Of a DNA stretch of 64,000 nt, positions 51,547-61,357 are shown in pieces; the first letter of the stretch is position 1, and each line of letters begins with the position of its first letter. A program made the position numbers and the translations under genes. Origin of the DNA: Azorhizobium oxalatiphilum. Its GTDB lineage: Bacteria > Pseudomonadota > Alphaproteobacteria > Rhizobiales > Xanthobacteraceae. The notes under the pieces are model-generated. The model searched no databases, was not told where the DNA came from, and saw nothing but the letters and a program-made list of their open reading frames with translations. The DNA is taken from NCBI RefSeq assembly GCF_014635325.1, contig NZ_BMCT01000002.1:434001-498000 (forward strand). Reading direction: 5' to 3'.

Positions 51547-52404
51547 GTGTCCGACGCTGCGAATGCCCTCCCCGGCCCCGTCCTGGACCATGTGGTGGTG
51601 AATGTGATGGATCAGCTGGATCCCGCGCTCGCCGCCTACGAGAAGCTCGGCTTCCTGATGACGCCGCGCGGCCATCACTCGCTGGGCTCGGCCAACAATC
51701 TCTCCATCTTCACCACCGATTATCTGGAGCTGCTGGGCTTTGAGCCCGGCAAGAACACCAATCGCGCCGATCTGTGGAAGCATCCGCCCGGCCTCACCGG
51801 CCTCGTCTTCAAGCCCGGCGATCCGGACGCGCGCTATACGGACCTTCAGAAGCGCGGCGTGCCCGTGGACCCGCCGGCGGAATTCACCCGCCCCGTGGAT
51901 GTGCCCGGCGGCCCGAAGGACGCCCATTTCCGCGTGCTGCGCATCGGCGCCGACGAGGTGCAGAACGGCCGCACCTTCTTCTGCCACCACTACACGCCCG
52001 AGCTGGTGTGGCAGCCCGAGATGCAGACCCAGCCCAACGGCGTGACCGGCGTGGCGGAATTCGTCATCGCCTCCACCGATCCGACGCGCACCGGCGGCAT
52101 CTATGAGCGCATGTTCGGCCCCGGCCTGCTGCAATCGGTCTATGGCGGCGTTGCCTTCCGGGCCGGCGTGCCGGTGGTCCAAATCCTCACCCCCGAGGCC
52201 ATCACCGCCAAGTTCGGCATCGCGCCGGAACTCGGCCCCGACGGCACCGACCACATGGTGGCGCTGGTCTATGGCACCAGCTCCGTGGAACAGGCCAAGG
52301 AAGAACTGGCGAAGAATGGCGTGCCCTTCGGCCCCTATGGCGCGGGCATCCTGGTGGCCCCGGCGCATGCGGCCGGCGTCATCACCGCCTTCGTCCCCGT
52401 CTGA
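51547..52404 (+). CDS. VOC/glyoxalase-like protein
   Basis: 285 residues from GTG 51547 with a strong AAGGAG site. The beginning LDHVVVNVMDQLDPALAAYEKLGF and the region near 50 (SLGSANNLSIFTTDYLELLGF) match the glyoxalase-like PF13468-type VOC proteins, with a second half (about 160-280) of similar layout. A metal ligand may be the His of LDHVVV and a Glu of YLELLG. Such proteins are unstudied dioxygenase- or hydrolase-like enzymes. It is the first gene of a three-gene rightward group with a dehydrogenase and a thioesterase. Confidence 0.85.
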   Translation: MSDAANALPGPVLDHVVVNVMDQLDPALAAYEKLGFLMTPRGHHSLGSANNLSIFTTDYLELLGFEPGKNTNRADLWKHPPGLTGLVFKPGDPDARYTDLQKRGVPVDPPAEFTRPVDVPGGPKDAHFRVLRIGADEVQNGRTFFCHHYTPELVWQPEMQTQPNGVTGVAEFVIASTDPTRTGGIYERMFGPGLLQSVYGGVAFRAGVPVVQILTPEAITAKFGIAPELGPDGTDHMVALVYGTSSVEQAKEELAKNGVPFGPYGAGILVAPAHAAGVITAFVPV

Positions 52405-52491
52405 GGGCGCCGCTTATTCGACCGGCGGCACCGCCGCCGGGTCGCAAGCAAGAGCTGAACCAACCGGACAATGACAAGAAAAGGGGACCTT

Positions 52492-53505
52492 ATGCGTGCC
52501 GTCGTAATGCGGGAACATGGCGGGCTGGACAAGCTCGTGCTCGAAGCCGACTTCCCCACCCCGACCGCGGGGCCGGGCGAAGTGCTGCTGCGGGTGCGCG
52601 GCGCCTCGCTGAACTATCATGACGTGTTCACCCGTCGCGGCATGCCCGGCATCAAGATTCCCATGCCCCTCGTCATCGCGCTGGACGTGGCCGGCGAGAT
52701 CGTCGCGCTGGGCGAAGGCGTTTCCGGCTGGTCCAAGGGCGACCGGGTGCTGGTGGACCCCATCAACCGCGTGGAAGGCGGCCTGATGGGCGAGACCCAG
52801 AATGGCGGCCTCGCCGAATATTGCGTCGCCAAGGCGCACCAGCTGTTCAAGATCCCCGATGGCATCAGCTTCGAGCAGGCGGCGGCCCTGCCCGTCGCCT
52901 ATGGCACCGCCTATCGCATGATGGTGGCGCGCGGGCAGGTGAAGGCCGGCGAGAAGGTGCTGATCCTGGGCGCCTCGGGCGGCGTGGGCATCTGCTGCGT
53001 GCAGCTGGCCAAGCTGGCCGGCGCCTATGTGATCGCGTGTGCCGGCTCGAAGGAAAAGGGCCAGCGGTTGCTGGACATCGGCGCCGACGAAATTATTTAC
53101 TACCAGGAAGAAGATTTTCTGAAGGTTGTGCAGGAACGTCACGGCAAGGCCAGCCGTCGCCGCAGCCAGAAGGGTGGCGGCGTGGACGTGGTGGTGAACT
53201 TCACCGGCGGGGAAACCTGGGTGAAGTCGCTGCGGACGCTGCGTCTTGGCGGCCGTCAGCTGACCTGCGGGGCGACCGCCGGCTTCAGCCCGCCGGAAGA
53301 CCTGCGCTACATCTGGACCTTCGAGCTGGAGATCAAGGGCTCCAACGGCTGGGAGCCGGAGGATGTGGTTTCGCTGCTGGAGCTTGTGGGTTCGGGCAAA
53401 CTGAAAGCTGTGGTGGACAAGACTTACGCGCTGGAGGACGCTGCGGAAGCCCTCCGTGTGATCGAGGATCGCGAAGTGATCGGCAAGGTGGTTGTGACGC
53501 CATGA
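52492..53505 (+). CDS. zinc-binding-type alcohol dehydrogenase / quinone oxidoreductase (MDR family)
   Basis: 337 residues from ATG 52492 (GGGGACC upstream; an in-frame ATG 21 bases earlier adds no family residues). MRAVVMREHGGLDKL, GASLNYHDVFTRRG, ALDVAGEIVALGEG and the Rossmann motif ILGASGGVGICCVQLAK are MDR-family marks. The catalytic-zinc Cys is replaced in the NYHDVF block, so the quinone-oxidoreductase or crotonyl-CoA-reductase-like branch is favoured over zinc alcohol dehydrogenases. NADPH is the likely cofactor. It overlaps the thioesterase gene as ATGA, so the two act together on a thioester or enoyl intermediate. Confidence 0.9.
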   Translation: MRAVVMREHGGLDKLVLEADFPTPTAGPGEVLLRVRGASLNYHDVFTRRGMPGIKIPMPLVIALDVAGEIVALGEGVSGWSKGDRVLVDPINRVEGGLMGETQNGGLAEYCVAKAHQLFKIPDGISFEQAAALPVAYGTAYRMMVARGQVKAGEKVLILGASGGVGICCVQLAKLAGAYVIACAGSKEKGQRLLDIGADEIIYYQEEDFLKVVQERHGKASRRRSQKGGGVDVVVNFTGGETWVKSLRTLRLGGRQLTCGATAGFSPPEDLRYIWTFELEIKGSNGWEPEDVVSLLELVGSGKLKAVVDKTYALEDAAEALRVIEDREVIGKVVVTP

Positions 53506-53948
53506 GTGACGTGAAAGCAAGCGATGTAAAAGAAGCCCCCAAGACCCTCGATGCCGCTGGCATCCAGGCCTATCTGGATGGCTCACCCTGCATCGCCTTT
53601 TCGGGCCTCACGGTCACATCTGTCGATCATGATAAGCAGGAACTCACCATGCGCTGCCCCATGCGCCCGGAATTTGAACGGCGCGCGGGTACCAAGCAGT
53701 GGCATGGCGGTCCTCTGGCGTTCGTCATCGACACGGTGGGTGATTTCGCGGTGGGCATGATGGTGGGCCGTGGGCTCCCCACCATGAACTTCCGGGTGGA
53801 TTATCTCCGTCCGGCCATCGACACGGATCTGATCGTCGTCGCCAAGGTCCGGCGGCTTGGCAAGACCGTCGGCATCGCCGACGTGGACGTTTTCAACGAG
53901 GCGGGAGCGCTGCTGGCCATCGGCCGCGCCGCTTACGCCACCCAATGA
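53502..53948 (+). CDS. PaaI-type hotdog thioesterase
   Basis: 148 residues, start overlapping the dehydrogenase stop. The hotdog fold is visible from GLTVTSVDHDKQELTMRCPMRP through WHGGPLAFVIDTVGDFAVG to MNFRVDYLRPAIDTDLIVVAKVRRLG. HGGPLAFVID is the PaaI/4HBT helix, with Asp/His positions for catalysis in it. It likely frees a carboxylic acid from CoA, in the cytoplasm. Its place after a reductase and before the importer/acyl-CoA synthetase group suggests a CoA-ester pathway. 242 gene-free bases follow. Confidence 0.88.
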   Translation: MSDVKASDVKEAPKTLDAAGIQAYLDGSPCIAFSGLTVTSVDHDKQELTMRCPMRPEFERRAGTKQWHGGPLAFVIDTVGDFAVGMMVGRGLPTMNFRVDYLRPAIDTDLIVVAKVRRLGKTVGIADVDVFNEAGALLAIGRAAYATQ

Positions 53949-54090
53949 TCGCCCATCCGGCACGCCCCCCAGCGGTTTGCCGGGCCCGTTAGGACCGGCG
54001 CCGGGTTCGCTTGCTGCGGCCCCGGCGCCGAGCACTCCCGCCGGATCAGCCGGGCTGCAACGACGGCCCGCCCCCGGCGCGGAAAAGACA

Positions 54091-54115
54091 ATATAATTCA
54101 AATATATAATTCAAA
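54091..54115 (+). repeat. 13-base-spaced direct repeat in an AT-rich promoter zone
   Basis: ATATAATTCAAA occurs at 54091-54102 and 54104-54115 in an otherwise GC-rich stretch, about 75 bases before the binding-protein gene. It may be a regulator site or part of the promoter of the importer operon. Confidence 0.55.
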
Positions 54116-54190
54116 AACGACCGGACCTTAGGGATAACGAGGAGGATCTACCAGATGAGGCCCATGACCAGCATAAGGTAGAACTGACCA

Positions 54191-55798
54191 ATGATATCCA
54201 GGCGTCATTTCCTGACCACCACCGCCGGCGTCGCCGTTGCGGCTGGCCTGCCTTTGTCCGCCTTCGCGCAGGGCGCCGCGACCGCGACTCCGAAACGCGG
54301 CGGCACGCTGACGGCCACCTGGGGCGGCTTCGAGCCGCAGGCGCTTTTCGTGCCCCCGGGCGGCGGCTCCAGCCCCTATTTCACCTCCACCAAGGTTCTC
54401 GAGCGCCTTCTGCGTCTCGACACGTCGCTGAACTTCCAGCCGGTTCTGGCCACCGAAGTGACCCCCGCGGCGGACTTCAAGAGCTACACCATCAAGCTGC
54501 GCCCCAATGTGACGTGGCATGACGGCAAGCCGTTCACCGCCGACGATGTGGTCTACAACGCCCTCTCCTACTGGAAGCCGGTCTCCGCCGGTCTGGCGCT
54601 GAAAGCCCTCACCGGGGCCGAGGCGGTGGACCCGCTCACCGTGAAGCTCACCTTCAACACCACGGTGCCGGAGTTCTTCCTCAAATCCGTGCTGGCGGGC
54701 AAGGCGGGCCTCGTCATCCCGAAGCACCTCTATGACGGCAAGGAACTGCTCACCAACCCGGCCAACAACCTGCCCGTGGGCACCGGCCCGTGGAAGGTGA
54801 AGGAGTGGGTGCGCGGCTCGCACGTGGAGATGGAGCGCTTCGACAAGTATTGGGACGCCGGCAAGCCCTATGCGGATCGCCTGGTGATCCGCTGGTGGCG
54901 TGACCCCGCCTCCCGCTCGGCCGCCTTCGAGGCGGGCCAGCTGGACATCGGCTGCTTCAACCCGATCCCGGCTCCGGACATCAAGCGCCTTGAGGCGACG
55001 AAGAAGTTCGTCTCCACCACCAAGGGCTATGAGAACTCGGCCTGGATCGCCAGCATCGAGTTCAACGGCCGCCGCGACATCACCAAGAACGTCGCGGTGC
55101 GGCAGGCGCTGATGCATGCCATCGACCGCGAGTTCATCGCCGACACCATCTATTTCGGCCTCGCCAAGCCGGCCACCGGCTTCATCCCGTCCAGCAACGC
55201 GCTGTTCTACACCAAGGACGTGGAGCAGTATCCGTTCGACGTGGAGCTGGCGGCCAAGAAGCTGGATGCGGCGGGCTACCCGCTGAAGGGCAAGACGCGC
55301 TTCAAGATCTCGCTGGTCGCGGCCGGCTGGTTCGAGGAGAACGTCAAGCTCGGCCAGTATCTGAAGCAGGCTCTGGAGGACGTGGGCGTCGAGGTGGACC
55401 TCGCCATTCCCGACCGCGCCACCTCGCTGAAGCGCATCTATGGCGATTACGATTACGACATCGCCATCTCCAACAATTCCGGCCCGGTCGAGCTGGTGCC
55501 CTACTGGACGCAGTTCGTGACCACGGACGGCATCGTGAAGGGCGCGGCGTTCCGCAATGCCAACGGCTTTTCGGACCCGAAGATGGACACGCTGGTGGAG
55601 AACCTCGCCACCAACACCGACCCGGCCAAGCGCAAGGCGCTTGCCGTCGAGTTCCAGCAGACCGTGGCCAAGCAGTTGCCGATCACCGCTCTGGTGGACA
55701 TCAACTCGGTGACGGTGGCCCGCTCGGACGTGCGCGATCATTCGCAGGACGCCGACTTCATGGGCGAAAGCTGGTCCCGCGTCTGGCTTGATCGCTGA
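54191..55798 (+). CDS. Dpp/Opp-family ABC substrate-binding protein (SBP_bac_5)
   Basis: 535 residues. An N-terminal twin-arginine signal, SRRHFLTTTAGVAVAAGLPLSAFAQG, sends it to the periplasm. The mature part fits family 5 peptide/nickel-binding proteins: the conserved stretch TIKLRPNVTWHDGKPFTADDVVY and NVAVRQALMHAIDRE. The family takes up peptides, nickel, heme, sugars or small acids. It begins a six-gene operon with two permeases, two ATPases and an acyl-CoA synthetase, so the ligand may be an organic acid or amide that becomes a CoA ester. Confidence 0.94.
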   Translation: MISRRHFLTTTAGVAVAAGLPLSAFAQGAATATPKRGGTLTATWGGFEPQALFVPPGGGSSPYFTSTKVLERLLRLDTSLNFQPVLATEVTPAADFKSYTIKLRPNVTWHDGKPFTADDVVYNALSYWKPVSAGLALKALTGAEAVDPLTVKLTFNTTVPEFFLKSVLAGKAGLVIPKHLYDGKELLTNPANNLPVGTGPWKVKEWVRGSHVEMERFDKYWDAGKPYADRLVIRWWRDPASRSAAFEAGQLDIGCFNPIPAPDIKRLEATKKFVSTTKGYENSAWIASIEFNGRRDITKNVAVRQALMHAIDREFIADTIYFGLAKPATGFIPSSNALFYTKDVEQYPFDVELAAKKLDAAGYPLKGKTRFKISLVAAGWFEENVKLGQYLKQALEDVGVEVDLAIPDRATSLKRIYGDYDYDIAISNNSGPVELVPYWTQFVTTDGIVKGAAFRNANGFSDPKMDTLVENLATNTDPAKRKALAVEFQQTVAKQLPITALVDINSVTVARSDVRDHSQDADFMGESWSRVWLDR

Positions 55799-55820
55799 GC
55801 CGTAGGGAGAGAGAGACGCC

Positions 55821-56789
55821 ATGCGCCGCATTCTCCTGCGCCGTTTCGCACAGATCATCCCCCTCATCCTGGGGGTGATCGTGCTCAACTTCGCACTGAT
55901 CCAGATGTCGCCGGGAAGCTTCCTGGATGTCATGACCGCTGAGCAGCAGGTCAGCGACCCGGCGATGATCGAGCGCATGCGCGTTCTCTACGGCATGGAC
56001 AAGCCGGTCGTCGTCCAGCTGCTGAAATACATCTGGTCCGTGATGACCCTGGATTTCGGCTACTCCTACCGCCAGAACGAGACCGTTCTGGCGGTAATCG
56101 GCCAGGCTTTGCCTGCCACCGTCATCCTGATGCTGGCCTCCATCGCCATCGCGCTGCTCATCGGCGTGCTGGCCGGCGTCATCGCCGCGGTGAAGGTCAA
56201 CACCATCTGGGACAACCTGATCTCGGTCGGCGCGGTGTTCTTCTTCGCCGCGCCCACCTTCTGGCTCGGCATCATGCTGATGATCGTGTTCTCGGTGCGC
56301 CTCGGCTGGCTACCGGTGGGCGGCATGCGGGACATCGGCGTGGACCATGGCGTCTTCGGCGATGCGCTGGACGTGATGCGGCATCTGGCGCTGCCCGCGC
56401 TCTCGCTCGGGCTGTTCTACGCCGCCATGTACACCCGCGTCATGCGCGCCTCCATGCTGGAGGTGTTCCGGCACGATTTCGTGCGCACCGCGCGGGCCAA
56501 GGGCCTGTCGGGCGCGCAGGTGGTGCTGCGCCACGTGTTCCGCAACGCGCTGCTGCCGGTGGTGACGCTGCTGGGCCTCCAGCTCGGCACCGTGCTCGGC
56601 GGCTCGGTGGTCATCGAGACGGTGTTCTCCTGGCCGGGCATCGGCTCGCTGATGCTCGACAGCGTGATGAGCCGCAACTATCCGGTGGTGCTGGGCGTGC
56701 TGGTGCTGTCCTCGCTCATCGTGGCGGTGGCCAATGCGCTGGTGGACATCGCCTATTTCCGCCTCGATCCCCGCATCCGGGCCCGGTGA
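55821..56789 (+). CDS. ABC transporter permease, DppB type
   Basis: 322 residues, six membrane segments: LIPLILGVIVLNFALIQMSPG at the N-terminus, then four around 95-215, and the last at about 290-310. The long periplasmic loop after the first segment and the EAA motif ARAKGLSGAQVVLRHVFRNALLPVV are DppB-type. It pairs with the DppC-type protein to form the import channel. GAGAGAG precedes the start. Confidence 0.94.
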   Translation: MRRILLRRFAQIIPLILGVIVLNFALIQMSPGSFLDVMTAEQQVSDPAMIERMRVLYGMDKPVVVQLLKYIWSVMTLDFGYSYRQNETVLAVIGQALPATVILMLASIAIALLIGVLAGVIAAVKVNTIWDNLISVGAVFFFAAPTFWLGIMLMIVFSVRLGWLPVGGMRDIGVDHGVFGDALDVMRHLALPALSLGLFYAAMYTRVMRASMLEVFRHDFVRTARAKGLSGAQVVLRHVFRNALLPVVTLLGLQLGTVLGGSVVIETVFSWPGIGSLMLDSVMSRNYPVVLGVLVLSSLIVAVANALVDIAYFRLDPRIRAR

Positions 56790-56799
56790 GGAGGACGCC

Positions 56800-57741
56800 A
56801 TGTCCATGACAAGCACCGCCTCCCCCGCCGTCACCGCCCCTACGGAAACCGTGACGCCGCCCGCCGCCATCACCCCCGTGGTGCTGTCGGGCAAACGGCG
56901 CGCGCCCTTCATCGACTTCGTCCTGCGCTTCGCGCGCAACCGGGCGGCGCTGGTGGGGCTGCTGCTGGTGGTCATCCTGATCGCGGTGGCCCTCGCCGCG
57001 CCCTATTACTATCCGCGCGATCCGCTGCGCATCGTGGGCCGGCCGGAGCTGTGGCCGTTCGCCAATCCGCGCTTCCCGCTGGGCACGGACTCGCTCGGCC
57101 GCGACATCGCCGCCGTGGTCGCCCATGGCGCGCGCACCACGCTGATGATCGGCCTGTTCGCCAGTCTGACCGCCACCATCATCGGCGTGAGCGTCGGCGC
57201 CACCGCCGCCTATTTCGGCGGCTGGGTGGACGAGGTGCTGATGCGCGTCACCGAGCTGTTCCAGACGGTGCCCAACATCATCTTCATCCTCACCGTGGTG
57301 GCTGTGCTGGGCCAGAACATCACCAACATCACCATCGCGGTGGGCGTTGTGAGCTGGACCGCCATCGCCCGTATGACCCGCGCCGAATTCCTCTCGCTCC
57401 GCGACCGCGAATTCGTGCAGGCGTGCCGGGCCATGGGCATGGGCAACATCCGCATCATGCTGGGCGAGATCCTGCCCAATGCGCTGCCGCCGGTGATCGT
57501 GCTGTCCTCGCTCGTGGTGGCGAGCGCGGTGCTGTTCGAAAGCTCGGTCTCCTTCCTCGGCCTCGGCGATCCCAACGTGGCCAGTTGGGGAGGCCTCATC
57601 GGGCAGGGGCGCACGCTGATCCGCTCCTCCTGGTACATCTGCGCCGTTCCCGGCCTTGCCATCATGCTCACCGTGCTGGCGCTCAACCTCGTGGGTGACG
57701 GTCTCAACGACGCCCTCAACCCGAAGCTGAGGGACCGCTGA
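56800..57741 (+). CDS. ABC transporter permease, DppC type
   Basis: 313 residues from ATG 56800 with GAGGAGG upstream. After a 35-residue Thr/Pro-rich cytoplasmic leader come six membrane segments; the EAA loop reads CRAMGMGNIRIMLGEILPNALPPVI and the domain begins HPLGTDSLGRD-like, here FPLGTDSLGRDI. It partners the DppB-type permease. The stop and the next start share a base (TGATG), so the ATPase is translationally coupled. Confidence 0.94.
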   Translation: MSMTSTASPAVTAPTETVTPPAAITPVVLSGKRRAPFIDFVLRFARNRAALVGLLLVVILIAVALAAPYYYPRDPLRIVGRPELWPFANPRFPLGTDSLGRDIAAVVAHGARTTLMIGLFASLTATIIGVSVGATAAYFGGWVDEVLMRVTELFQTVPNIIFILTVVAVLGQNITNITIAVGVVSWTAIARMTRAEFLSLRDREFVQACRAMGMGNIRIMLGEILPNALPPVIVLSSLVVASAVLFESSVSFLGLGDPNVASWGGLIGQGRTLIRSSWYICAVPGLAIMLTVLALNLVGDGLNDALNPKLRDR

Positions 57742-58766
57742 TGCTGGCTCTGACCGAAGACAAGCGGCCCCAGCCCGGCCGCGATGCCGGGCCGCTGCTG
57801 AGCGTGGACGAGATCGAGGTCACGCTCTTCACCCGCGCTGGCAAGCTCACCGCCGTGGACCGCCTCTCGCTGGAAGTGAAATCCGGCGAGACGCTGGCCA
57901 TCGTGGGCGAGAGCGGCTGCGGCAAGTCCATCTCGGCGCTGGCGCTCATGGGCCTGCTGCCGTGGCCGCCGGCCAAGCTCACCCACGGCAAGGTGGTGCT
58001 GGAGGATCGCGACCTCGCCCGCCTTTCGGAGCGGGAGATGCAGGACGTGCGGGGCAAGGACCTCGCCATGATCTTCCAGGATCCCATGAGTTCGCTCAAC
58101 CCGGTGCTGACGGTCGGCGAGCAGATCGTGGAAGTGATCGCCCGCCACGACCCCGCTTCCCGCAAGGCCATGCGCGAGCGCGCTCTTGAGCTGATGCGCA
58201 AGGTGAAGATACCGGACGCGGAGCGGCGCTTCGGCGACTATCCGCACCAGCTCTCCGGCGGCATGAACCAGCGCATCGTCATCGCCATGGCCATCGCCTG
58301 CCAGCCCAAGCTCCTGATCGCCGACGAGCCCACCACCGCGCTCGACGTGACCATTCAGGCGCAGATCCTCGAACTGATGAAAGACCTTCAGGCCGAGACC
58401 GGCATGGGCCTCATCATCATCACCCATGATCTTGGCGTGGTGGCCGAAACCGCCGACCGCGTGCTGGTGATGTATGCCGGCCGCAAGGTGGAGGAAGGCA
58501 CGGTGGACACCGTGTTCGACGAACCCCTGCACCCCTATACGCGCGGCCTCATGGGCGCGACGCCCTCGGCCACCGACCAGCCGCACGGCCGCCTCTCCGA
58601 GATCCCCGGCAGCGTGCCGGCGCTGGCAGCCCTGCCGGTGGGCTGCGCCTTCAACAACCGCTGCCCCTCGGCGTTCGAGCGCTGCTTCGCGGAGCGGCCC
58701 GTCCTCACCCGTCCCGCCGCCGGGCGTCAGGTCGCGTGCTTTGCCGTTCAGCAGGAAGGAGCCTGA
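57741..58766 (+). CDS. ABC transporter ATPase, DppD type
   Basis: 341 residues with Walker [10 protein letters not shown]-loop [13 protein letters not shown], signature LSGGMNQR and Walker B LLIADEP, H-loop IITHDLG. The C-terminal oligopeptide-ATPase extension includes [15 protein letters not shown], whose cysteines are conserved in the family. It works with the DppF-type ATPase to power the permeases. It is coupled to both neighbours by minimal spacing. Confidence 0.95.
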   Translation: MLALTEDKRPQPGRDAGPLLSVDEIEVTLFTRAGKLTAVDRLSLEVKSGETLAIVGESGCGKSISALALMGLLPWPPAKLTHGKVVLEDRDLARLSEREMQDVRGKDLAMIFQDPMSSLNPVLTVGEQIVEVIARHDPASRKAMRERALELMRKVKIPDAERRFGDYPHQLSGGMNQRIVIAMAIACQPKLLIADEPTTALDVTIQAQILELMKDLQAETGMGLIIITHDLGVVAETADRVLVMYAGRKVEEGTVDTVFDEPLHPYTRGLMGATPSATDQPHGRLSEIPGSVPALAALPVGCAFNNRCPSAFERCFAERPVLTRPAAGRQVACFAVQQEGA

Positions 58767-58767
58767 C

Positions 58768-59775
58768 ATGTCGATCCTCTCGGCGCGCAGCCTCTCCGTG
58801 CGCTTTGAAACGCCGCGCGGCACCCTGCAGGCGGTGAACGACGTCAGCCTCGACGTGAACGAGCGCGAGACGGTGGGTCTCGTGGGCGAGAGCGGCTGCG
58901 GCAAGTCCACGCTGGGCAAGGCGCTCATGCGCCTCGTGCCGGCGGCGGAGGGGCGCATCTTCGTCAGCGGACAGGACATCACCCGCCTCGGCTCGAAGGC
59001 CATCGCCGCCATCCGCTCCGACGTGCAGATGATCTTTCAGGACCCCTACGGCTCGCTGAACCCGCGCCATACGGTGGGCAAGATCATCGGCCAGCCGCTC
59101 TCGGTGGCCGGCTGGAAGCGGGCCGACATCAAGGCCCGCGTCTGCGAGCTGGTGGACAAGGTTGGCCTGCCGCAGGCGGCGCTCGACCGCTTCCCGCATG
59201 AATTCTCCGGCGGCCAGCGCCAGCGCATCGGCATCGCCCGCGCGCTGGCGCTGAACCCCAAGGTGGTGATCTGCGACGAGCCGGTCTCGGCTCTCGACGT
59301 CTCCGTGCGGGCGCAGGTCATCAACCTCATGAAGGACCTTCAGGCGGAGACCGGCGTCTCCTTCCTGTTCATCTCCCATGACCTCTCGGTGGTGGAGCAC
59401 ATCTCCGACCGGCTGCTGGTCATGTATCTCGGCCGCGTGGTGGAGAGCGGCAAGGCGGCGGACATCTGGCCCGCCCCCGCCCATCCCTATACGGCGGCGC
59501 TGCTGGCGGCAGCCCCCGTCGCCAACCCCAAGCTGGCGCGCAGCCGCACCCGGAAGACCCTGCAGGGCGAGTTGCCGAGCCCGCTCAATCCGCCACAGGG
59601 TTGCGCCTTCCACACCCGCTGCCCCATCGCGCAAGCCCGATGCCACGAGGAGCGCCCGCTGCTGCGCTCCATCGAAGGCCATGCGGGCCGGCAGGTGGCC
59701 TGCCATTTCGATCTTGTGACCCACCAGAAGACGCCGGATCTCGCGGCGACGGAAACCAGCTATGTCAGTGCTTGA
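58768..59775 (+). CDS. ABC transporter ATPase, DppF type
   Basis: 335 residues from ATG 58768, one base after the preceding stop, with AAGGAG upstream. Walker [11 protein letters not shown]-loop MIFQDPYGSLNPR, signature FSGGQRQR and Walker B VVICDEP are complete. The C-terminal extension again has cysteines, GCAFHTRCPIAQARC. It forms a heterodimer with the DppD-type ATPase. Its last 14 bases are shared with the acyl-CoA synthetase gene, an unusual overlap that suggests tight coupling of transport and activation. Confidence 0.95.
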   Translation: MSILSARSLSVRFETPRGTLQAVNDVSLDVNERETVGLVGESGCGKSTLGKALMRLVPAAEGRIFVSGQDITRLGSKAIAAIRSDVQMIFQDPYGSLNPRHTVGKIIGQPLSVAGWKRADIKARVCELVDKVGLPQAALDRFPHEFSGGQRQRIGIARALALNPKVVICDEPVSALDVSVRAQVINLMKDLQAETGVSFLFISHDLSVVEHISDRLLVMYLGRVVESGKAADIWPAPAHPYTAALLAAAPVANPKLARSRTRKTLQGELPSPLNPPQGCAFHTRCPIAQARCHEERPLLRSIEGHAGRQVACHFDLVTHQKTPDLAATETSYVSA

Positions 59776-61333
59776 AGCCCCCGTGACGGCCGTCCCTCTT
59801 GGTCCGCAGACCCGCTGGACCAATCTCGGCGACCTGATCGACCGCACCGCCGACCTCTCCCGCCCGGCCCTGATCGACCTCTCCACGCCCACCCCCCGCC
59901 AGTACAGCCACGCCGAGGTGGACGGCCTCGCCAACGGCGTCGCCCGCTTCCTCACCGACCGCGGCCTCAAGCGCGGCGACCGGGTGGCCATCCTCTCGCT
60001 GAACCGGGCTGAGTATCTGATCAGCTTCCTCGGCATCATGCGCGCCGGATTCGTGGCCGTGCCGGTCAATGTGAAGCTGCCGCAGGAGACGGTGGACTAT
60101 GTGCTCGCCGACGCGGATGCCCATTTCGCCTTCGTGGACAAGGGCGGGCGCGCGTTCGTGGAGGGCAAGCTGCCGTTCGCCGAGTTTGACGATGCGGGCG
60201 AGACCGGCTTTGCGGCGGTGATCAAGCCGACCACGTTCGAAACCGTGGCGATGAACGACACCGACATCGGCCAGATGCTCTACACCTCCGGCTCCACCGG
60301 CAAGCCGAAGGGCGTTCCGCTCTCCCATCGCGGCCAGCTCTGGGCGCTGTTCATGCGCACCCAGAACGGCAAGACGCAGCCCACCGAGCGCGTCATGATC
60401 GCCCAGCCGCTGTTCCACATGAACGGCCTGTTCTCGGCCAAGAGCGCGTTCGCCACGACCGCCTCCATCGTGCTGATGCCGGGCTTCGACGTGCGCCCCT
60501 ATGTGAAGGCCATCTCCGACTGGAAGGTCACGGCGCTCGGCTCCGTGCCCACCATGTTCGCCCGCATCGTCAAGGATGCGGACTATGTGCGCACGCTCGA
60601 CACCACCTCGCTGAAGCGCATCATGATGGGCTCGGCCCCGGTCACTCTGGCGCTGTTCGAGCGGGTGAAGGAGCTGTTCCCCAACGCCGTCATCGCGCTG
60701 GGCTTCGGCACCACGGAAGCGGGACCTGCCATCTTCGGCCCGCATCCGGACGGCCGCCCGACGCCTCCCGGCTCGCTCGGCTACCCCGTGCCGGGCAGCG
60801 AGGTGAAGCTGATCGAGGCCAGCGACTTCCCCGATGGCTCGCAGGAGGGGGTGCTGATGATGCGCAACCCCTCGCTCATGTATGGCTATCACGGTTTGCC
60901 GGCGCAGACCGCCAAGGCCCTGCGCGACGGCTGGTACTATTCCGGCGACGTGCTGCGCCGGGACAAGGACGGATTCTATTATTTCGTGGGCCGCGCCGAC
61001 GACATGTTCGTCTGCTCGGGCGAGAACATCTATCCGGTGGAAGTGGAGAAGATGCTGGAGCGTCACGCCGACGTGCAGCAGGCGAGCGTCGTGCCGCTGC
61101 CCGACGAGGAGCGCGGCCAGATGCCGGTGGCCTTCATCGTCGCCCGCCCCGGCGCCCATCCCACCTATGGCGAGCTGAAGACGTTTTCGCTCGCCAACGG
61201 CCCCGCCTACCAGCATCCGCGCCGGGTGGAGTTCGTGGACGATTTGCCGTGGGCCGGCACCAACAAGGTGGACCGCAAGGCCCTCATCGCCCGCGCCCGC
61301 GAGCTGGAGGCGAGCGGCGGCTGGTCGAAATAA
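59762..61333 (+). CDS. AMP-forming acyl-CoA synthetase
   Basis: 523 residues. The core motif YTSGSTGKPKGVPLSH (P-loop), the adenylate block FGTTEAGPA and YYFVGRADDMFVCSGENIYPVEVE, and the C-terminal catalytic Lys in TNKVDRKAL are all present. It ligates a carboxylic acid to CoA with ATP. Start ATG 59762 lies within the end of the ATPase gene in another frame. As the last gene of an ABC-importer operon, it most likely activates the imported acid. The chain length or ring of the substrate cannot be read. Confidence 0.94.
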   Translation: MSVLEAPVTAVPLGPQTRWTNLGDLIDRTADLSRPALIDLSTPTPRQYSHAEVDGLANGVARFLTDRGLKRGDRVAILSLNRAEYLISFLGIMRAGFVAVPVNVKLPQETVDYVLADADAHFAFVDKGGRAFVEGKLPFAEFDDAGETGFAAVIKPTTFETVAMNDTDIGQMLYTSGSTGKPKGVPLSHRGQLWALFMRTQNGKTQPTERVMIAQPLFHMNGLFSAKSAFATTASIVLMPGFDVRPYVKAISDWKVTALGSVPTMFARIVKDADYVRTLDTTSLKRIMMGSAPVTLALFERVKELFPNAVIALGFGTTEAGPAIFGPHPDGRPTPPGSLGYPVPGSEVKLIEASDFPDGSQEGVLMMRNPSLMYGYHGLPAQTAKALRDGWYYSGDVLRRDKDGFYYFVGRADDMFVCSGENIYPVEVEKMLERHADVQQASVVPLPDEERGQMPVAFIVARPGAHPTYGELKTFSLANGPAYQHPRRVEFVDDLPWAGTNKVDRKALIARARELEASGGWSK

Positions 61334-61357
61334 GCCCTTGATCAGCTCTCCTTGAAA

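Noticed and set aside
57210-59012. A 600-residue open frame antisense to the Dpp-type transport genes
   Set aside because: The plus strand encodes complete Walker and permease motifs; the antisense frame has no recognisable domain.
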